Of a DNA stretch of 64,000 nt, positions 45,789 through 53,584 are shown piece after piece (position 1 is the stretch's first letter; every line of letters starts with the position of its first letter). The notes beneath the pieces were generated by a model. It ran no database searches, had not been told where the DNA came from, and saw only the letters and a program-made list of their open reading frames with translations. The position numbers were made by a program, and so were the translations under genes. The stretch spans positions 434,001 through 498,000 of the forward strand of contig NZ_JACVMX010000001.1 of assembly GCF_014530035.1 (NCBI RefSeq), written 5' to 3'. The DNA comes from Leucobacter sp. cx-328 (GTDB taxonomy: Bacteria; Actinomycetota; Actinomycetes; Actinomycetales; Microbacteriaceae).

Positions 45789-46178
45789 TTACTGGCGCTC
45801 GAGCGAGCCAACTTCATTCAGCTGATCGTCAACGAAGACCAGCTTGCCGTCTTTCACGATGGCCGTGAGGTCGGGAGTATTCGACAGCCAGGTGTCGACA
45901 CCTTCGCAGTACATGCGAGTCGACATCATGTCCTCAAGGGTGATCGTGCCGTCGTCGTGGAGTGTGTATTCGCCCGAGACTCGATTACAGCCGTCGGTAC
46001 CTTGATAGGTGCCCGTTCCGCCTGAAGCCTTTGCGATCTCGAGTCCCGGTGTGCCCTCGCCCTCGGGGGTACCCCAGGTGCCAGACACATCAGACGCGCT
46101 CGCCGAGCACGCGGTGAGCGTGAGGAGCGCAGCAGCGCTTGCCGCGAGTGCGAGGGTGGTGAGCTTACGGTTCGTCAT
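45789..46178 (-). CDS. META (HslJ-like) domain lipoprotein
   Basis: A 129-residue secreted lipoprotein. The signal peptide ends LTAC, so Cys 24 is the lipid anchor. The rest is a small beta-rich META/HslJ-type domain with VSGTWGTPEG, GCNRVSGEYTL, the motif MMSTRMYCEGVDTWLSN (the usual MTxMAC position) and VFVDDQLNEVGSLER. HslJ relatives are linked to novobiocin resistance or heat shock, but most have no known role. A TAGGCT box lies 7 bases before the start on the minus strand. Confidence 0.88.
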   Translation of the reverse strand: MTNRKLTTLALAASAAALLTLTACSASASDVSGTWGTPEGEGTPGLEIAKASGGTGTYQGTDGCNRVSGEYTLHDDGTITLEDMMSTRMYCEGVDTWLSNTPDLTAIVKDGKLVFVDDQLNEVGSLERQ

Positions 46179-46185
46179 GTCTCAG

Positions 46186-46191
46186 AGCCTA
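46186..46191 (-). promoter_or_regulatory. -10 box TAGGCT before the META lipoprotein gene
   Basis: On the minus strand TAGGCT ends 7 bases before ATG 46178. Confidence 0.45.
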
Positions 46192-46216
46192 GCTCGCCCA
46201 CCCCCGCCCGCGCAGT

Positions 46217-46246
46217 AATTCAATGTGAATTAGTTGCTGATCATCA
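46217..46246. promoter_or_regulatory. Two short palindromes between META and deiminase genes
   Basis: AATTCA-ATG-TGAATT (46217-46231) and CTGAT-C-ATCAG (46236-46246) are adjacent perfect palindromes downstream of the deiminase gene and upstream of the META gene. They could be operator sites for the META gene. Confidence 0.4.
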
Positions 46247-46275
46247 GTAAGCGCAAAAGAAAGCGCGAGCGCGAG

Positions 46276-47307
46276 TTATGCGTTCGTCGACTTCGGCTGC
46301 TGCTGAGTGATGCAGTGGATGCCGCCGCCGCGTTCGAAGAGCGGGCGGGCATCGATACCGATGACCTCACGGCCGGGGTAGACCTCACGCAGCACGCCGA
46401 GCGCCTGGTCGTCAGCTGGGTCGCCGAACGAACACGCGAGCACAGCTCCATTGATCACGACGTGGTTGATGTAGCTGTAGTCGACCCAGCCCTCTGCGTC
46501 CTTGAGCGTGGAGGGCGCGGGGAGATCGATGATTTCGAAGCTAGCCGAAGTGTCGTCGCGGTACTTCTCAGCGGCGAGGCGGTTTGCCTGCGCGATGATG
46601 TGGTCGGGGTGGTTCGCCGAGTCTTGACGGTGCATGAGCAGTGCGTCGGGAGTCGTGAACGCTGCGAGGATGTCAGAGTGACCGCGCGTGCCAAACGTAT
46701 CGTGGTCGCGGGTGAGGCCGCGGGGGAGCCACAGCGCCGACGTCGTGCCGATAGTGCGGTTGAGCTCTGCCTCAACCTGGGCCTTTGTGTAGCCGGGGTT
46801 GCGGTGCGGGTCGAGCTGGACGGTTTCGGTAAGCACGACGCGACCGGTGCCATCGACCTGGATGCCGCCGCCCTCGTTCACCATCTCAGAGTTGATGAGT
46901 TCTGCGCCTGCTGCCTCGGCGACGATGCGGCCGATGTGCTGATCCTTGTCCCACTCGGCCCAGTCCTGGGCGCCCCAGCCGTTGAACACAAAGTTCACTG
47001 CGCCGAGCTTGCCATTCTCATCGAGCACAAAGCTGGGGCCGATGTCGCGCATCCATGCGTCGTTCAACGGAGCTGCGAGCAGCGTGATCTGTGAGGACAA
47101 ATGCTTCTTGGCGATTGCCCCATCTGCAGGGTCGACAACGACCGTGACATTCTGGAACTCGCTTGCCGCGTTGGCGACCGACGCCCACGTCGCGCGTGCT
47201 TCATCAGCTTCGACTTCGGTCTCACCGAGCGTGTATCCACTCGAGGGCCATGCCAACCAAAGGCGTTCCTGTTCGTTCCCCTCAATGGGCATCTTCCAGG
47301 TAGTCAT
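46276..47307 (-). CDS. Agmatine deiminase / peptidyl-arginine-deiminase-family enzyme
   Basis: A 343-residue guanidino-group-modifying enzyme. Features include PLNDAWMRDIGPSFV with the substrate-binding Asp, EGGGIQVDGTGRVVLTE with the catalytic acid region, GTRGHSDILAAF with the catalytic His, and the nucleophile in GGGIHCITQQQP (Cys 332). The bacterial agmatine deiminase converts agmatine to N-carbamoylputrescine and ammonia, an entry to polyamine nitrogen use. AAGGAGAACACC precedes the ATG. It is divergent from a cupin gene; a PuuD-like hydrolase and an APC permease lie nearby, so an amine-catabolism role fits. Confidence 0.87.
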   Translation of the reverse strand: MTTWKMPIEGNEQERLWLAWPSSGYTLGETEVEADEARATWASVANAASEFQNVTVVVDPADGAIAKKHLSSQITLLAAPLNDAWMRDIGPSFVLDENGKLGAVNFVFNGWGAQDWAEWDKDQHIGRIVAEAAGAELINSEMVNEGGGIQVDGTGRVVLTETVQLDPHRNPGYTKAQVEAELNRTIGTTSALWLPRGLTRDHDTFGTRGHSDILAAFTTPDALLMHRQDSANHPDHIIAQANRLAAEKYRDDTSASFEIIDLPAPSTLKDAEGWVDYSYINHVVINGAVLACSFGDPADDQALGVLREVYPGREVIGIDARPLFERGGGIHCITQQQPKSTNA

Positions 47308-47388
47308 GTGGTGTTCTCCTTGGAGTCTCGCGGCGCCACCTCAAAGTAGGCAAGCAGGCCGCTGAAAGACAGTGTAGTCATTCCAAAA

Positions 47389-47404
47389 CGAATGCGATTC
47401 GAAT
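47389..47404. promoter_or_regulatory. Overlapping palindromes in the deiminase/cupin divergent region
   Basis: CGAAT-GCG-ATTCG (47389-47401) overlaps ATTCGAAT (47397-47404) midway between two divergent genes. This is a good candidate operator for a shared regulator. No regulator gene is immediately adjacent. Confidence 0.5.
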
Positions 47405-47530
47405 ACGATCGACGTGCGTTGCAAATGAAAGGCTAGGTTTCTTTAAACATCTACGTCATAATCTTTTATGCACCATGCGTGCGAGGTTTCAGCGACGAAG
47501 CCTTATCCGCCAAAGATGATGGAGAAAAGC

Positions 47531-47887
47531 GTGACGAAGAATGTTGCCGTTGAAGAAGTTTTTGCCCGCATCCCCGCTGCCGGCGATCTCGCAGCGCCGC
47601 TGGGGGTGTCAACGACCGGCCCGACGCAGACGTGGCTTGAAGAGTTCACTTCGGATGCGGAGAAAGGGGTTCACACCGGTTTTTGGCGCTGTGATCCGGG
47701 AGTTTCAGAGTGGAACTTCGTCGACATGGGTGAGGTGATTCACGTGCTTTCAGGTGCCATGGTGGTCACTGAAGCGGGCGGTGAGCCTGTCACTCTCGGT
47801 CCCGGTGATGTTGCGTCGTTCCCAGTCGGCTGGCGTGGAACGTGGGAGATCACTGCGCCGCTCGAGAAGTTCTATGTGATGCTCTAG
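47531..47887 (+). CDS. Cupin domain protein (EutQ/DUF861-like)
   Basis: A 118-residue single-domain cupin. The core reads TGFWRCDPGVSEWNFVDMGEVIHVLSGAMVVTEAGGEPVTLGPGDVASFPVGWRGTWEITAPLEKFYVML, close to the DUF861 pattern in which the metal-binding histidines are partly replaced (W..E..H here). Members are found beside amine and amino acid catabolic genes, sometimes fused to dehydrogenases, without a proven reaction. GTG 47531 is chosen because GGAG lies 7 bases ahead; upstream ATGs at 47516 or 47519 are alternatives. It is divergent from the deiminase gene. Confidence 0.82.
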   Translation: MTKNVAVEEVFARIPAAGDLAAPLGVSTTGPTQTWLEEFTSDAEKGVHTGFWRCDPGVSEWNFVDMGEVIHVLSGAMVVTEAGGEPVTLGPGDVASFPVGWRGTWEITAPLEKFYVML

Positions 47888-47961
47888 TGAGCTCGTAGTG
47901 GGAAAGTCGGGATGCAACGCGAGTTGGATCTCGGCTTTTCTGCGTCAACGGGCATAAATAT

Positions 47962-48051
47962 TCATGCACAACTGCATGATTGACTGCGACCGTGACCAGA
48001 TCGTATCCCGATTATTCAATTCATCACTAGCCAAACAAAACATCTAGATGT
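47962..48051. promoter_or_regulatory. Two inverted repeats upstream of the APC permease
   Basis: TCATGCA-CAAC-TGCATGA (47962-47979) and the perfect 12-base palindrome ACATCTAGATGT (48040-48051) lie in the 236-base gap before the permease, in a distinctly AT-rich setting. They are probable regulator-binding sites. No gene is seen in the gap. Confidence 0.55.
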
Positions 48052-48123
48052 AGGTTGTACCTGTGATTCCAATGGCGGAATCGCGCTTAACTGACGAAGC
48101 CGTACAAGGGAGTACCAAAGACT

Positions 48124-49626
48124 ATGTCAGAGAAAAACGCTGTGGTGACGGAGCACCACGACGAGGACGCCGCGCATCTCGCGTCTCTCGGTTATTCGTA
48201 CGACGCGAAGTTTAAACGAGACATGACCTTCTGGGGCAACGTCTCGCTCGGCTTCACGTACCTGTCGCCGATTGCTGGCGTCTACTCGATGTTTGCCATC
48301 TCGCTTGGCACGGCCGGCCCGCCAATGGCTTGGGCTGTCGTTATCGCCCTTATTGGCCAGTTCTTCGTGGCGCTCGTGTTTGGCGAGGTTGTCTCAAACT
48401 ACCCGGTCTCTGGTGGCGTCTACCCCTGGTCACGCAGGCTTTGGGGTCGCAAATGGGCATGGATGAATGGTTGGATCTACGTTGTCGCACTCGTCGGCAC
48501 GATCGCCGCTGTTTCTTACGGTGCTGCGCCATTCGTGAGCGCTGTGTTCGGTGCCGAAGCGACGACACCGGCAATGGTGCTTATTGCTCTTGGCACACTC
48601 GTTATCGCGACACTGCTGAACTTCTCGGGCACCAAGGTACTGAGCTGGGCAGCGCTCGTCGGCCTCATCGCCGAAATGATCGGCGCCCTGGTGATCGGTG
48701 GCTACCTCCTCATCTTTGGTCGCCAGTGGGACTTCTCGATCTTCTTTGACAACTTCGGCATTGGTCTTGACGCACCTGGTGGATACCTCGGTGCCTTCGC
48801 TGCGGCTGCGCTTATTGGTATGTACGCCTACTACGGCTTCGAGGCCAACGGCGACGTTGCTGAGGAAATCAAGAACCCGAGCTACGTAGTTCCCCGTGCG
48901 ATGCGAGTCACGCTTTACATTGGTGGCTTTGCGACCATCCTTCTGACGTTCTCACTCACCATGGCGGTACCGAACTTCCTCGCGGTAGCCGATGGCACTG
49001 TTGCGGACCCGATCGCCGTACTGTTGCAGGAAGCATTCGGTCCGGTGTATCCCGTCGCCATGATGGTGATCGTTATCGCCTTCATCTCGTGTCTCACGAG
49101 TCTGCAGGCTGCGGCAACCCGTCTGATTTACTCGATGAGCCGTGACCACTTCCTGCCGGCATCGAACTTCCTCTCGAAGTTCAACGAGAAGCGCGCGGTG
49201 CCTACCCGCTCGCTGCTCATGGCCGCACTGTTCCCTGCGATCATCCTCGTACTCTCGCTCTTCCTTGAGGATGCGCTGACCGCGATGGTGAGCTTCGGTA
49301 CGGTCGGTATTTACATCGGCTTCCAAATGGTGGTGTTTGCGGCTCTGAGAGCTCGAATTCTTGGTTGGAAGCCAGCGGGCAAGTTCCGTCTTGGTGCCTG
49401 GGCGCACATCGTCAACATCATCGCGTTGATTTGGGGCGTCGCTGCAGTTGCCAACATCCTCTGGCCGCGGCCGACAGGCGGCGGTTGGGCAGAGGACTAT
49501 CTCCTCATCATCACTACCGTTTGCGTGATCGGTTTTGGTTGGATCTACATGCTCGTCTCGAAGGCACACACCAAGGGTGATGCGCCAGCTGGCGACGCAA
49601 GTGGGCCGATCAAGGTCGTCGTCTAA
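48124..49626 (+). CDS. APC-superfamily amino acid/amine permease
   Basis: A 500-residue transporter with about 12 membrane helices. The N-terminal region LGYSYDAKFKRDMTFWGNVSLGFTYLSPIAGVYSMFAISLGTAGPP and the helix following VSNYPVSGGVYPWSRRLWG place it with the amino acid/choline/GABA-type (ACT) permeases. The EANGDVAEEIKNPSYVVPRAM loop is the conserved helix 6-7 region. The substrate could be GABA, a polyamine or another amine; the flanking PuuD-like hydrolase and deiminase support an amine. GGGAG precedes ATG 48124. Confidence 0.88.
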   Translation: MSEKNAVVTEHHDEDAAHLASLGYSYDAKFKRDMTFWGNVSLGFTYLSPIAGVYSMFAISLGTAGPPMAWAVVIALIGQFFVALVFGEVVSNYPVSGGVYPWSRRLWGRKWAWMNGWIYVVALVGTIAAVSYGAAPFVSAVFGAEATTPAMVLIALGTLVIATLLNFSGTKVLSWAALVGLIAEMIGALVIGGYLLIFGRQWDFSIFFDNFGIGLDAPGGYLGAFAAAALIGMYAYYGFEANGDVAEEIKNPSYVVPRAMRVTLYIGGFATILLTFSLTMAVPNFLAVADGTVADPIAVLLQEAFGPVYPVAMMVIVIAFISCLTSLQAAATRLIYSMSRDHFLPASNFLSKFNEKRAVPTRSLLMAALFPAIILVLSLFLEDALTAMVSFGTVGIYIGFQMVVFAALRARILGWKPAGKFRLGAWAHIVNIIALIWGVAAVANILWPRPTGGGWAEDYLLIITTVCVIGFGWIYMLVSKAHTKGDAPAGDASGPIKVVV

Positions 49627-49640
49627 CGTTTTCTCCTCAT

Positions 49641-49687
49641 GGCATGGGTGCGCCCAGCAGTCTTGCGCTGCTGGGCGCACCCATGCC
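49641..49687 (+). terminator. Perfect 20-bp hairpin between permease and PuuD-like gene
   Basis: Arms 49641-49660 and 49668-49687 are perfectly complementary around TCTTGCG, 21 bases before the next start codon. No T-run follows. It may act as a partial terminator or mRNA stabiliser between two co-directional genes. Confidence 0.7.
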
Positions 49688-49707
49688 CGCTCCACTCGAA
49701 AGGCACC

Positions 49708-50487
49708 ATGCACCAGCTCGCAATCGACCCAGCTCAGTTCGATCACCCGGAACACGAACGACTGAATGGCCCGGTCGTGGCCATGATCGTGTCGCTCGGG
49801 TTCCCCGGAATGAATGCCGCTGCCGCACAGATTCAGACCGCCACAACCGCTCTTGCATTCGATGCGGTACGAGCCGCAGGTGGTCGTCCGCGACTCGTGA
49901 CCTATACGACCGGAGCGCAACTGCAGCCAATCGCAGAGGTGTGCGAGCAGGCAGATGCGCTGGTGTTCCTCGGCGGATCCGACGTCGACCCCAGCTGCTA
50001 CGGCTATGCGGGTGCCCTGCCTGACAACCTCTACGGGGTCGATGGTCGTGGGGACGAATACTGCATAGATTTGTTGCGGGAGGCCGCCACCAGAGACCTC
50101 CCAACGCTCGCAATTTGCAAGGGATCGCAGCTCATGAACGTCGCCTTCGGTGGCACGCTGTACCCAGATCTCGCGGAGTGGCACCTGCACAAGGGGGATG
50201 GAAATCCGCTGTTCATTGATGAAGAGGTGATCCTAGAGCCGGATTCAGTGTTGGCACAGATCTACGGTCGCGACCGCCTCATCGTCCGCAATGGCCACCA
50301 CCAGGCCGTTGCTGAGGTGGCACCCGCGCTCGCCGTCATGGCACGCGCGCACGATGGCCTCGTTGAGGCGACGAGGCATCGCGAGGCCACCTGGATGGTT
50401 GGGGTGCAGTGGCACCCAGAAGAGCCGGGTGGCAACGTGGCAGATCGTGACCTCATCTTCGCCGAGCTCGTCTCGCAGGCCCGCTAG
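49708..50487 (+). CDS. PuuD-like class I amidotransferase-fold hydrolase (peptidase C26)
   Basis: A 259-residue protein of the gamma-glutamyl-gamma-aminobutyrate hydrolase type. The nucleophile Cys 137 lies in AICKGSQLMN, a variant of the usual CRGxQ elbow. NGHHQAV and MVGVQWHPEEPGG, with the catalytic His and Glu, follow. Such enzymes cleave gamma-glutamyl amides made from polyamines or other amines, releasing glutamate. ATG 49708 is preferred; the longer frame begins inside the upstream hairpin. A permease precedes it and a GAF/PucR regulator is convergent, overlapping its end by 4 bases. Confidence 0.87.
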   Translation: MHQLAIDPAQFDHPEHERLNGPVVAMIVSLGFPGMNAAAAQIQTATTALAFDAVRAAGGRPRLVTYTTGAQLQPIAEVCEQADALVFLGGSDVDPSCYGYAGALPDNLYGVDGRGDEYCIDLLREAATRDLPTLAICKGSQLMNVAFGGTLYPDLAEWHLHKGDGNPLFIDEEVILEPDSVLAQIYGRDRLIVRNGHHQAVAEVAPALAVMARAHDGLVEATRHREATWMVGVQWHPEEPGGNVADRDLIFAELVSQAR

Positions 50488-52250
50488 TCACCGATGAGTC
50501 GGTTCGCTGCGAACATGATGTGGGAGTCGAGTACGCGATGACCTGCTGCCCAGTCGTCACCGAGGAGGCTGCCCACGCGGTCGATCCGCTGGCGCACGGT
50601 GTTCTCATGCACGTGCATCGTACGCGCGGTCTCTGACACTGAGCGTCCGGAATCAAGGAACACCGTCGCCGTATTCACGAGGGCGGTGCCGTGGGTACGG
50701 TCGTATTCGATGACCGGCCCGATGAAGTCTTGAATTGCCAATCGCGTTGGCTCGATCGTGACCTTTGAGAGGAACGCGCCGATTGCCCCAAAGGTGAGCA
50801 ACGAGACAAGGGTTCGCGGGTGGTTTGATCGGCGTGCTGCCTCGAGCACGCGATTGAGCAGCGCAAACTCGTCTGGCACGACTTCAAACATATGCAGTGC
50901 GGGGGAGTGCCCGACGAGCATCGAACCCCAGTGTCGCGCACCGCGAGACTCAAGTTCGGCCTGCACCCGTGCAAAGGCAGCTTCTGGCGCAAGCGCCACG
51001 ATTTGCTCACCGATTTGTGCGTGTAGCAGCGTCACGCCGAAGTTGAGTTCCAGGCGGTGCTGGAAATCCCGGAGCGACGACTCTGCGCCATCAGCGATGA
51101 GGATTCGGTACGGGTGACCCGTTGTGATGCCGAGTTCGCTGAGCTGCGTCACGACGGTCACATCGAGTCCGCCGGGGGGCGGCGACAGTACCTGTTGAAT
51201 GAGTTCTTTCCTGCGGCGCGCGAGGTCGCCGCGTTCGCGATCCTGCGCGCTCAAGAAGACACCAAGCACGTGGGCGCAACGACGTAGGACGAGTTCGTCG
51301 CTGTCGGAGATGGCGCCATCAACCATGACCGCACCGACGAGCTCGCCTCTTCGGGTCGCGGCCATGATGGTTTGTTCGGTGCCGCCCTCACGCATCACGC
51401 TCATGGGGTCGCCGGTTTTCGCTGAAAGGGCGAATAGTGGGCGCTCGCTGTCACCAATTTCCGCGGCGGCCTCGCGCATATCGAATCGGACTGTCATGTC
51501 AACGAGTTGCGTCTCGCGGCCAATCGCGCGTTCCATGCCTGAGCGGAGCGAGGCAAGACCGCCGCCGCCAGCAATCGCGTCCATCAGTGATTCGTCTGCA
51601 CTCGTAATTCTGCGCTGTGTTTCCAGTTCGCGTTCGCGGTCTGAAGCCGAGCCGCGGAGCTCGGAAAGTGAGGCGGTGAGCGAATCGACGCGATGCATGT
51701 TGTCGATCGCAACGGTGGCAATATTTGCTAGCGTCTCAGCGATAAAGACCTGTTCATCAGTGAACTTTTTTGCGAACCGGTTCGCGACGAGCAGTGCGCC
51801 GATGACCTTGCCACGCGACTTCATTGGCGCACCAAGAATGGCCTTGACGCCCTCTGCCTCAACGACACGGTCGACCTCGCTGTCATGCGTGAGGACGGTG
51901 TCACTGGCGTAGTCGCTCGTCTGCGCCGGGCTGCCCGACTCTGCAACGCGACCCAGCACGCCAGCGCCAAGTGGCATGCGGAGCGTGCGGTACGCGTCGG
52001 TGCGCACGCCCGCGGTTTCCACGATGTGAGTGAAGCCGCTGCCGTCGGTGCCGTTCAAGCTGATGTACGCCATATCGACATCAAGAAGCGAGCGGGTGCG
52101 GGCAACGAGCTGTTGCAGTGCGGCTGAATCATCACGAATCGCTGTGATTGCGATAGCAAATTCAGAAATTGAGCTTGTGAGTCGCTGCTGGCGCCGAGCC
52201 CATTCGACGAGCGAGTCGTAATCAGCGGGTGGCGTGTCGGCGGTGATCAT
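50484..52250 (-). CDS. PucR-type regulator with GAF sensor domain and C-terminal HTH
   Basis: A 588-residue regulator. Residues about 25-185 form a GAF domain (SLLDVDMAYISLNGTDGSGFTHIVETAG ... GAPMKSRGKVIGALLVANR). A coiled-coil linker follows (SELRGSASDRERELETQRRIT), then a middle domain. The C-terminal PucR-type helix-turn-helix reads TATVFLDSGRSVSETARTMHVHENTVRQRIDRVGSLLG. It probably senses a small molecule and controls the divergent ADH/BVMO/hydrolase operon. ATG 52250 is used. A TAGAGT box lies 7 bases ahead on the minus strand, and a TGTAGA-N4-TCTACA palindrome overlaps it. Confidence 0.88.
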   Translation of the reverse strand: MITADTPPADYDSLVEWARRQQRLTSSISEFAIAITAIRDDSAALQQLVARTRSLLDVDMAYISLNGTDGSGFTHIVETAGVRTDAYRTLRMPLGAGVLGRVAESGSPAQTSDYASDTVLTHDSEVDRVVEAEGVKAILGAPMKSRGKVIGALLVANRFAKKFTDEQVFIAETLANIATVAIDNMHRVDSLTASLSELRGSASDRERELETQRRITSADESLMDAIAGGGGLASLRSGMERAIGRETQLVDMTVRFDMREAAAEIGDSERPLFALSAKTGDPMSVMREGGTEQTIMAATRRGELVGAVMVDGAISDSDELVLRRCAHVLGVFLSAQDRERGDLARRRKELIQQVLSPPPGGLDVTVVTQLSELGITTGHPYRILIADGAESSLRDFQHRLELNFGVTLLHAQIGEQIVALAPEAAFARVQAELESRGARHWGSMLVGHSPALHMFEVVPDEFALLNRVLEAARRSNHPRTLVSLLTFGAIGAFLSKVTIEPTRLAIQDFIGPVIEYDRTHGTALVNTATVFLDSGRSVSETARTMHVHENTVRQRIDRVGSLLGDDWAAGHRVLDSHIMFAANRLIGD

Positions 52251-52265
52251 GTAGAAAACTCTACA
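52250..52265. promoter_or_regulatory. Palindrome TGTAGA-N4-TCTACA over the PucR-type gene start and -10 box
   Basis: A perfect 6-bp inverted repeat covers the TAGAGT box (52258-52263, minus strand) and the first base of the start codon. A protein bound here would block the promoter, which fits autorepression. Confidence 0.6.
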
Positions 52266-52397
52266 TTCGATCAAAAAGAATAGATAGTTACACACATGAT
52301 TTGCGAAAAGTGGGCGGCATTCTCGTAAGTGTTAACGGCGACGCGGTCGTCGTTCTCAACACGAAGCACAACATGAATCAACAATTAGGAGGCGACG

Positions 52398-53537
52398 ATG
52401 AGCAGCACAACGACGAAGCGCACCATTCGTGGCGCAGTGTTGAACCAGTTGGGCGCAGAAGCTCCGTACACCGCAAGCCGACCCATCACTATCGATGAGG
52501 TTGAGCTCACCGGTCCTGCAGCTGGAGAGGTCCTCGTTCGCATCGAAGCGGCGAGCATCTGCCACTCGGACCTGTCGGTTGTTAACGGCTCGCGTCCCCG
52601 TCCCGTTCCCATGCTTCTCGGCCACGAGGCAGCCGGCATCGTAGAAGAGATCGGCGACGGCGTCACCGACGTTCAGCTCGGCCAGCGCGTTGTCCTGACA
52701 TTCCTGCCCCGCTGTGGCGAGTGCGCAGAGTGCCTGACCGACGGCCGCCTGCCGTGCTCGGCAGGCTCGAAGACCAACGAGGTCGGCACGCTCCTCAGCG
52801 GCAGCGAGCACCTCACCCGCAACGGCGAGAGCGTCAAGCACCACCTCGGTTGCTCTGGCTTCGCTGAGTACGCGGTTGTTGACCGTCGCTCGATCGTTCC
52901 GGTCGGCAGTGACGTTCCCGCAGACATCGCAGCTGTTCTCGGCTGTGCGGTGCTCACCGGTGGCGGTGCGGTACTGAACGCGGCGAAGCTCACCTCAAAT
53001 CAGTCGATCGCAATCGTTGGTCTCGGCGGCGTGGGCATGGCCGCACTCCTCACTGCTCTCGCAGTGAAGCCGAGCAAGGTCATTGCTGTTGACGCGAACG
53101 AGCAGAAGCTCGAGCTCGCGAAGGAGTGGGGCGCCGATGAGGCGTACACCCCGCAGCAGGCAGCAGAGCAGGGCATCATCGCTGACGTCGTGATCGAAGC
53201 AGTGGGCCACCCCCGCGCATTCGAGACCGCGTACAAGATGATCGGCTTCGGCGGCACGCTCGTGACTGTTGGTCTCCCGGCTCCCGGCGCGATGAGCGAG
53301 ATCGAGCCCCTGAAGCTCACCGCTCGCGCACAGTCGGTCATTGGCTGCTACCTCGGCTCGGCCGTACCTAGCCGCGACATTCCCAAGTTCGAAGAGCTCT
53401 GGCGTGCAGGCGACCTGCCGCTTGAGCGCCTCATTAGCGGCACCATCGAACTCGACGAAATGAACGAGGGTATGGACGCTCTCGCTTCAGGCAACGTGCT
53501 GCGACAGATTATTCGCATGCCGGCAGCCACCGCATAA
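52398..53537 (+). CDS. Zinc-dependent alcohol dehydrogenase (MDR family)
   Basis: A 379-residue medium-chain dehydrogenase. The catalytic zinc ligands are Cys 55 (ASICHSDLS) and His 76 with Glu 77 (LLGHEAAG). Structural zinc is bound by Cys 106, 109, 112 and 120 (CGECAECLTDGRLPC). The NAD(P) motif VGLGGVGMA is near 205-213, followed by the acidic residue in VIAVDANEQK, typical for NAD. It oxidises an alcohol to a ketone or aldehyde. TAGGAGG precedes ATG 52398. The BVMO gene follows 48 bases later, so a secondary alcohol to ketone step is the likely job. Confidence 0.9.
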   Translation: MSSTTTKRTIRGAVLNQLGAEAPYTASRPITIDEVELTGPAAGEVLVRIEAASICHSDLSVVNGSRPRPVPMLLGHEAAGIVEEIGDGVTDVQLGQRVVLTFLPRCGECAECLTDGRLPCSAGSKTNEVGTLLSGSEHLTRNGESVKHHLGCSGFAEYAVVDRRSIVPVGSDVPADIAAVLGCAVLTGGGAVLNAAKLTSNQSIAIVGLGGVGMAALLTALAVKPSKVIAVDANEQKLELAKEWGADEAYTPQQAAEQGIIADVVIEAVGHPRAFETAYKMIGFGGTLVTVGLPAPGAMSEIEPLKLTARAQSVIGCYLGSAVPSRDIPKFEELWRAGDLPLERLISGTIELDEMNEGMDALASGNVLRQIIRMPAATA

Positions 53538-53584
53538 CTTTTCAATTTTTCTCTTCATCACGTAGTACCTCAAAGGAAATAATC

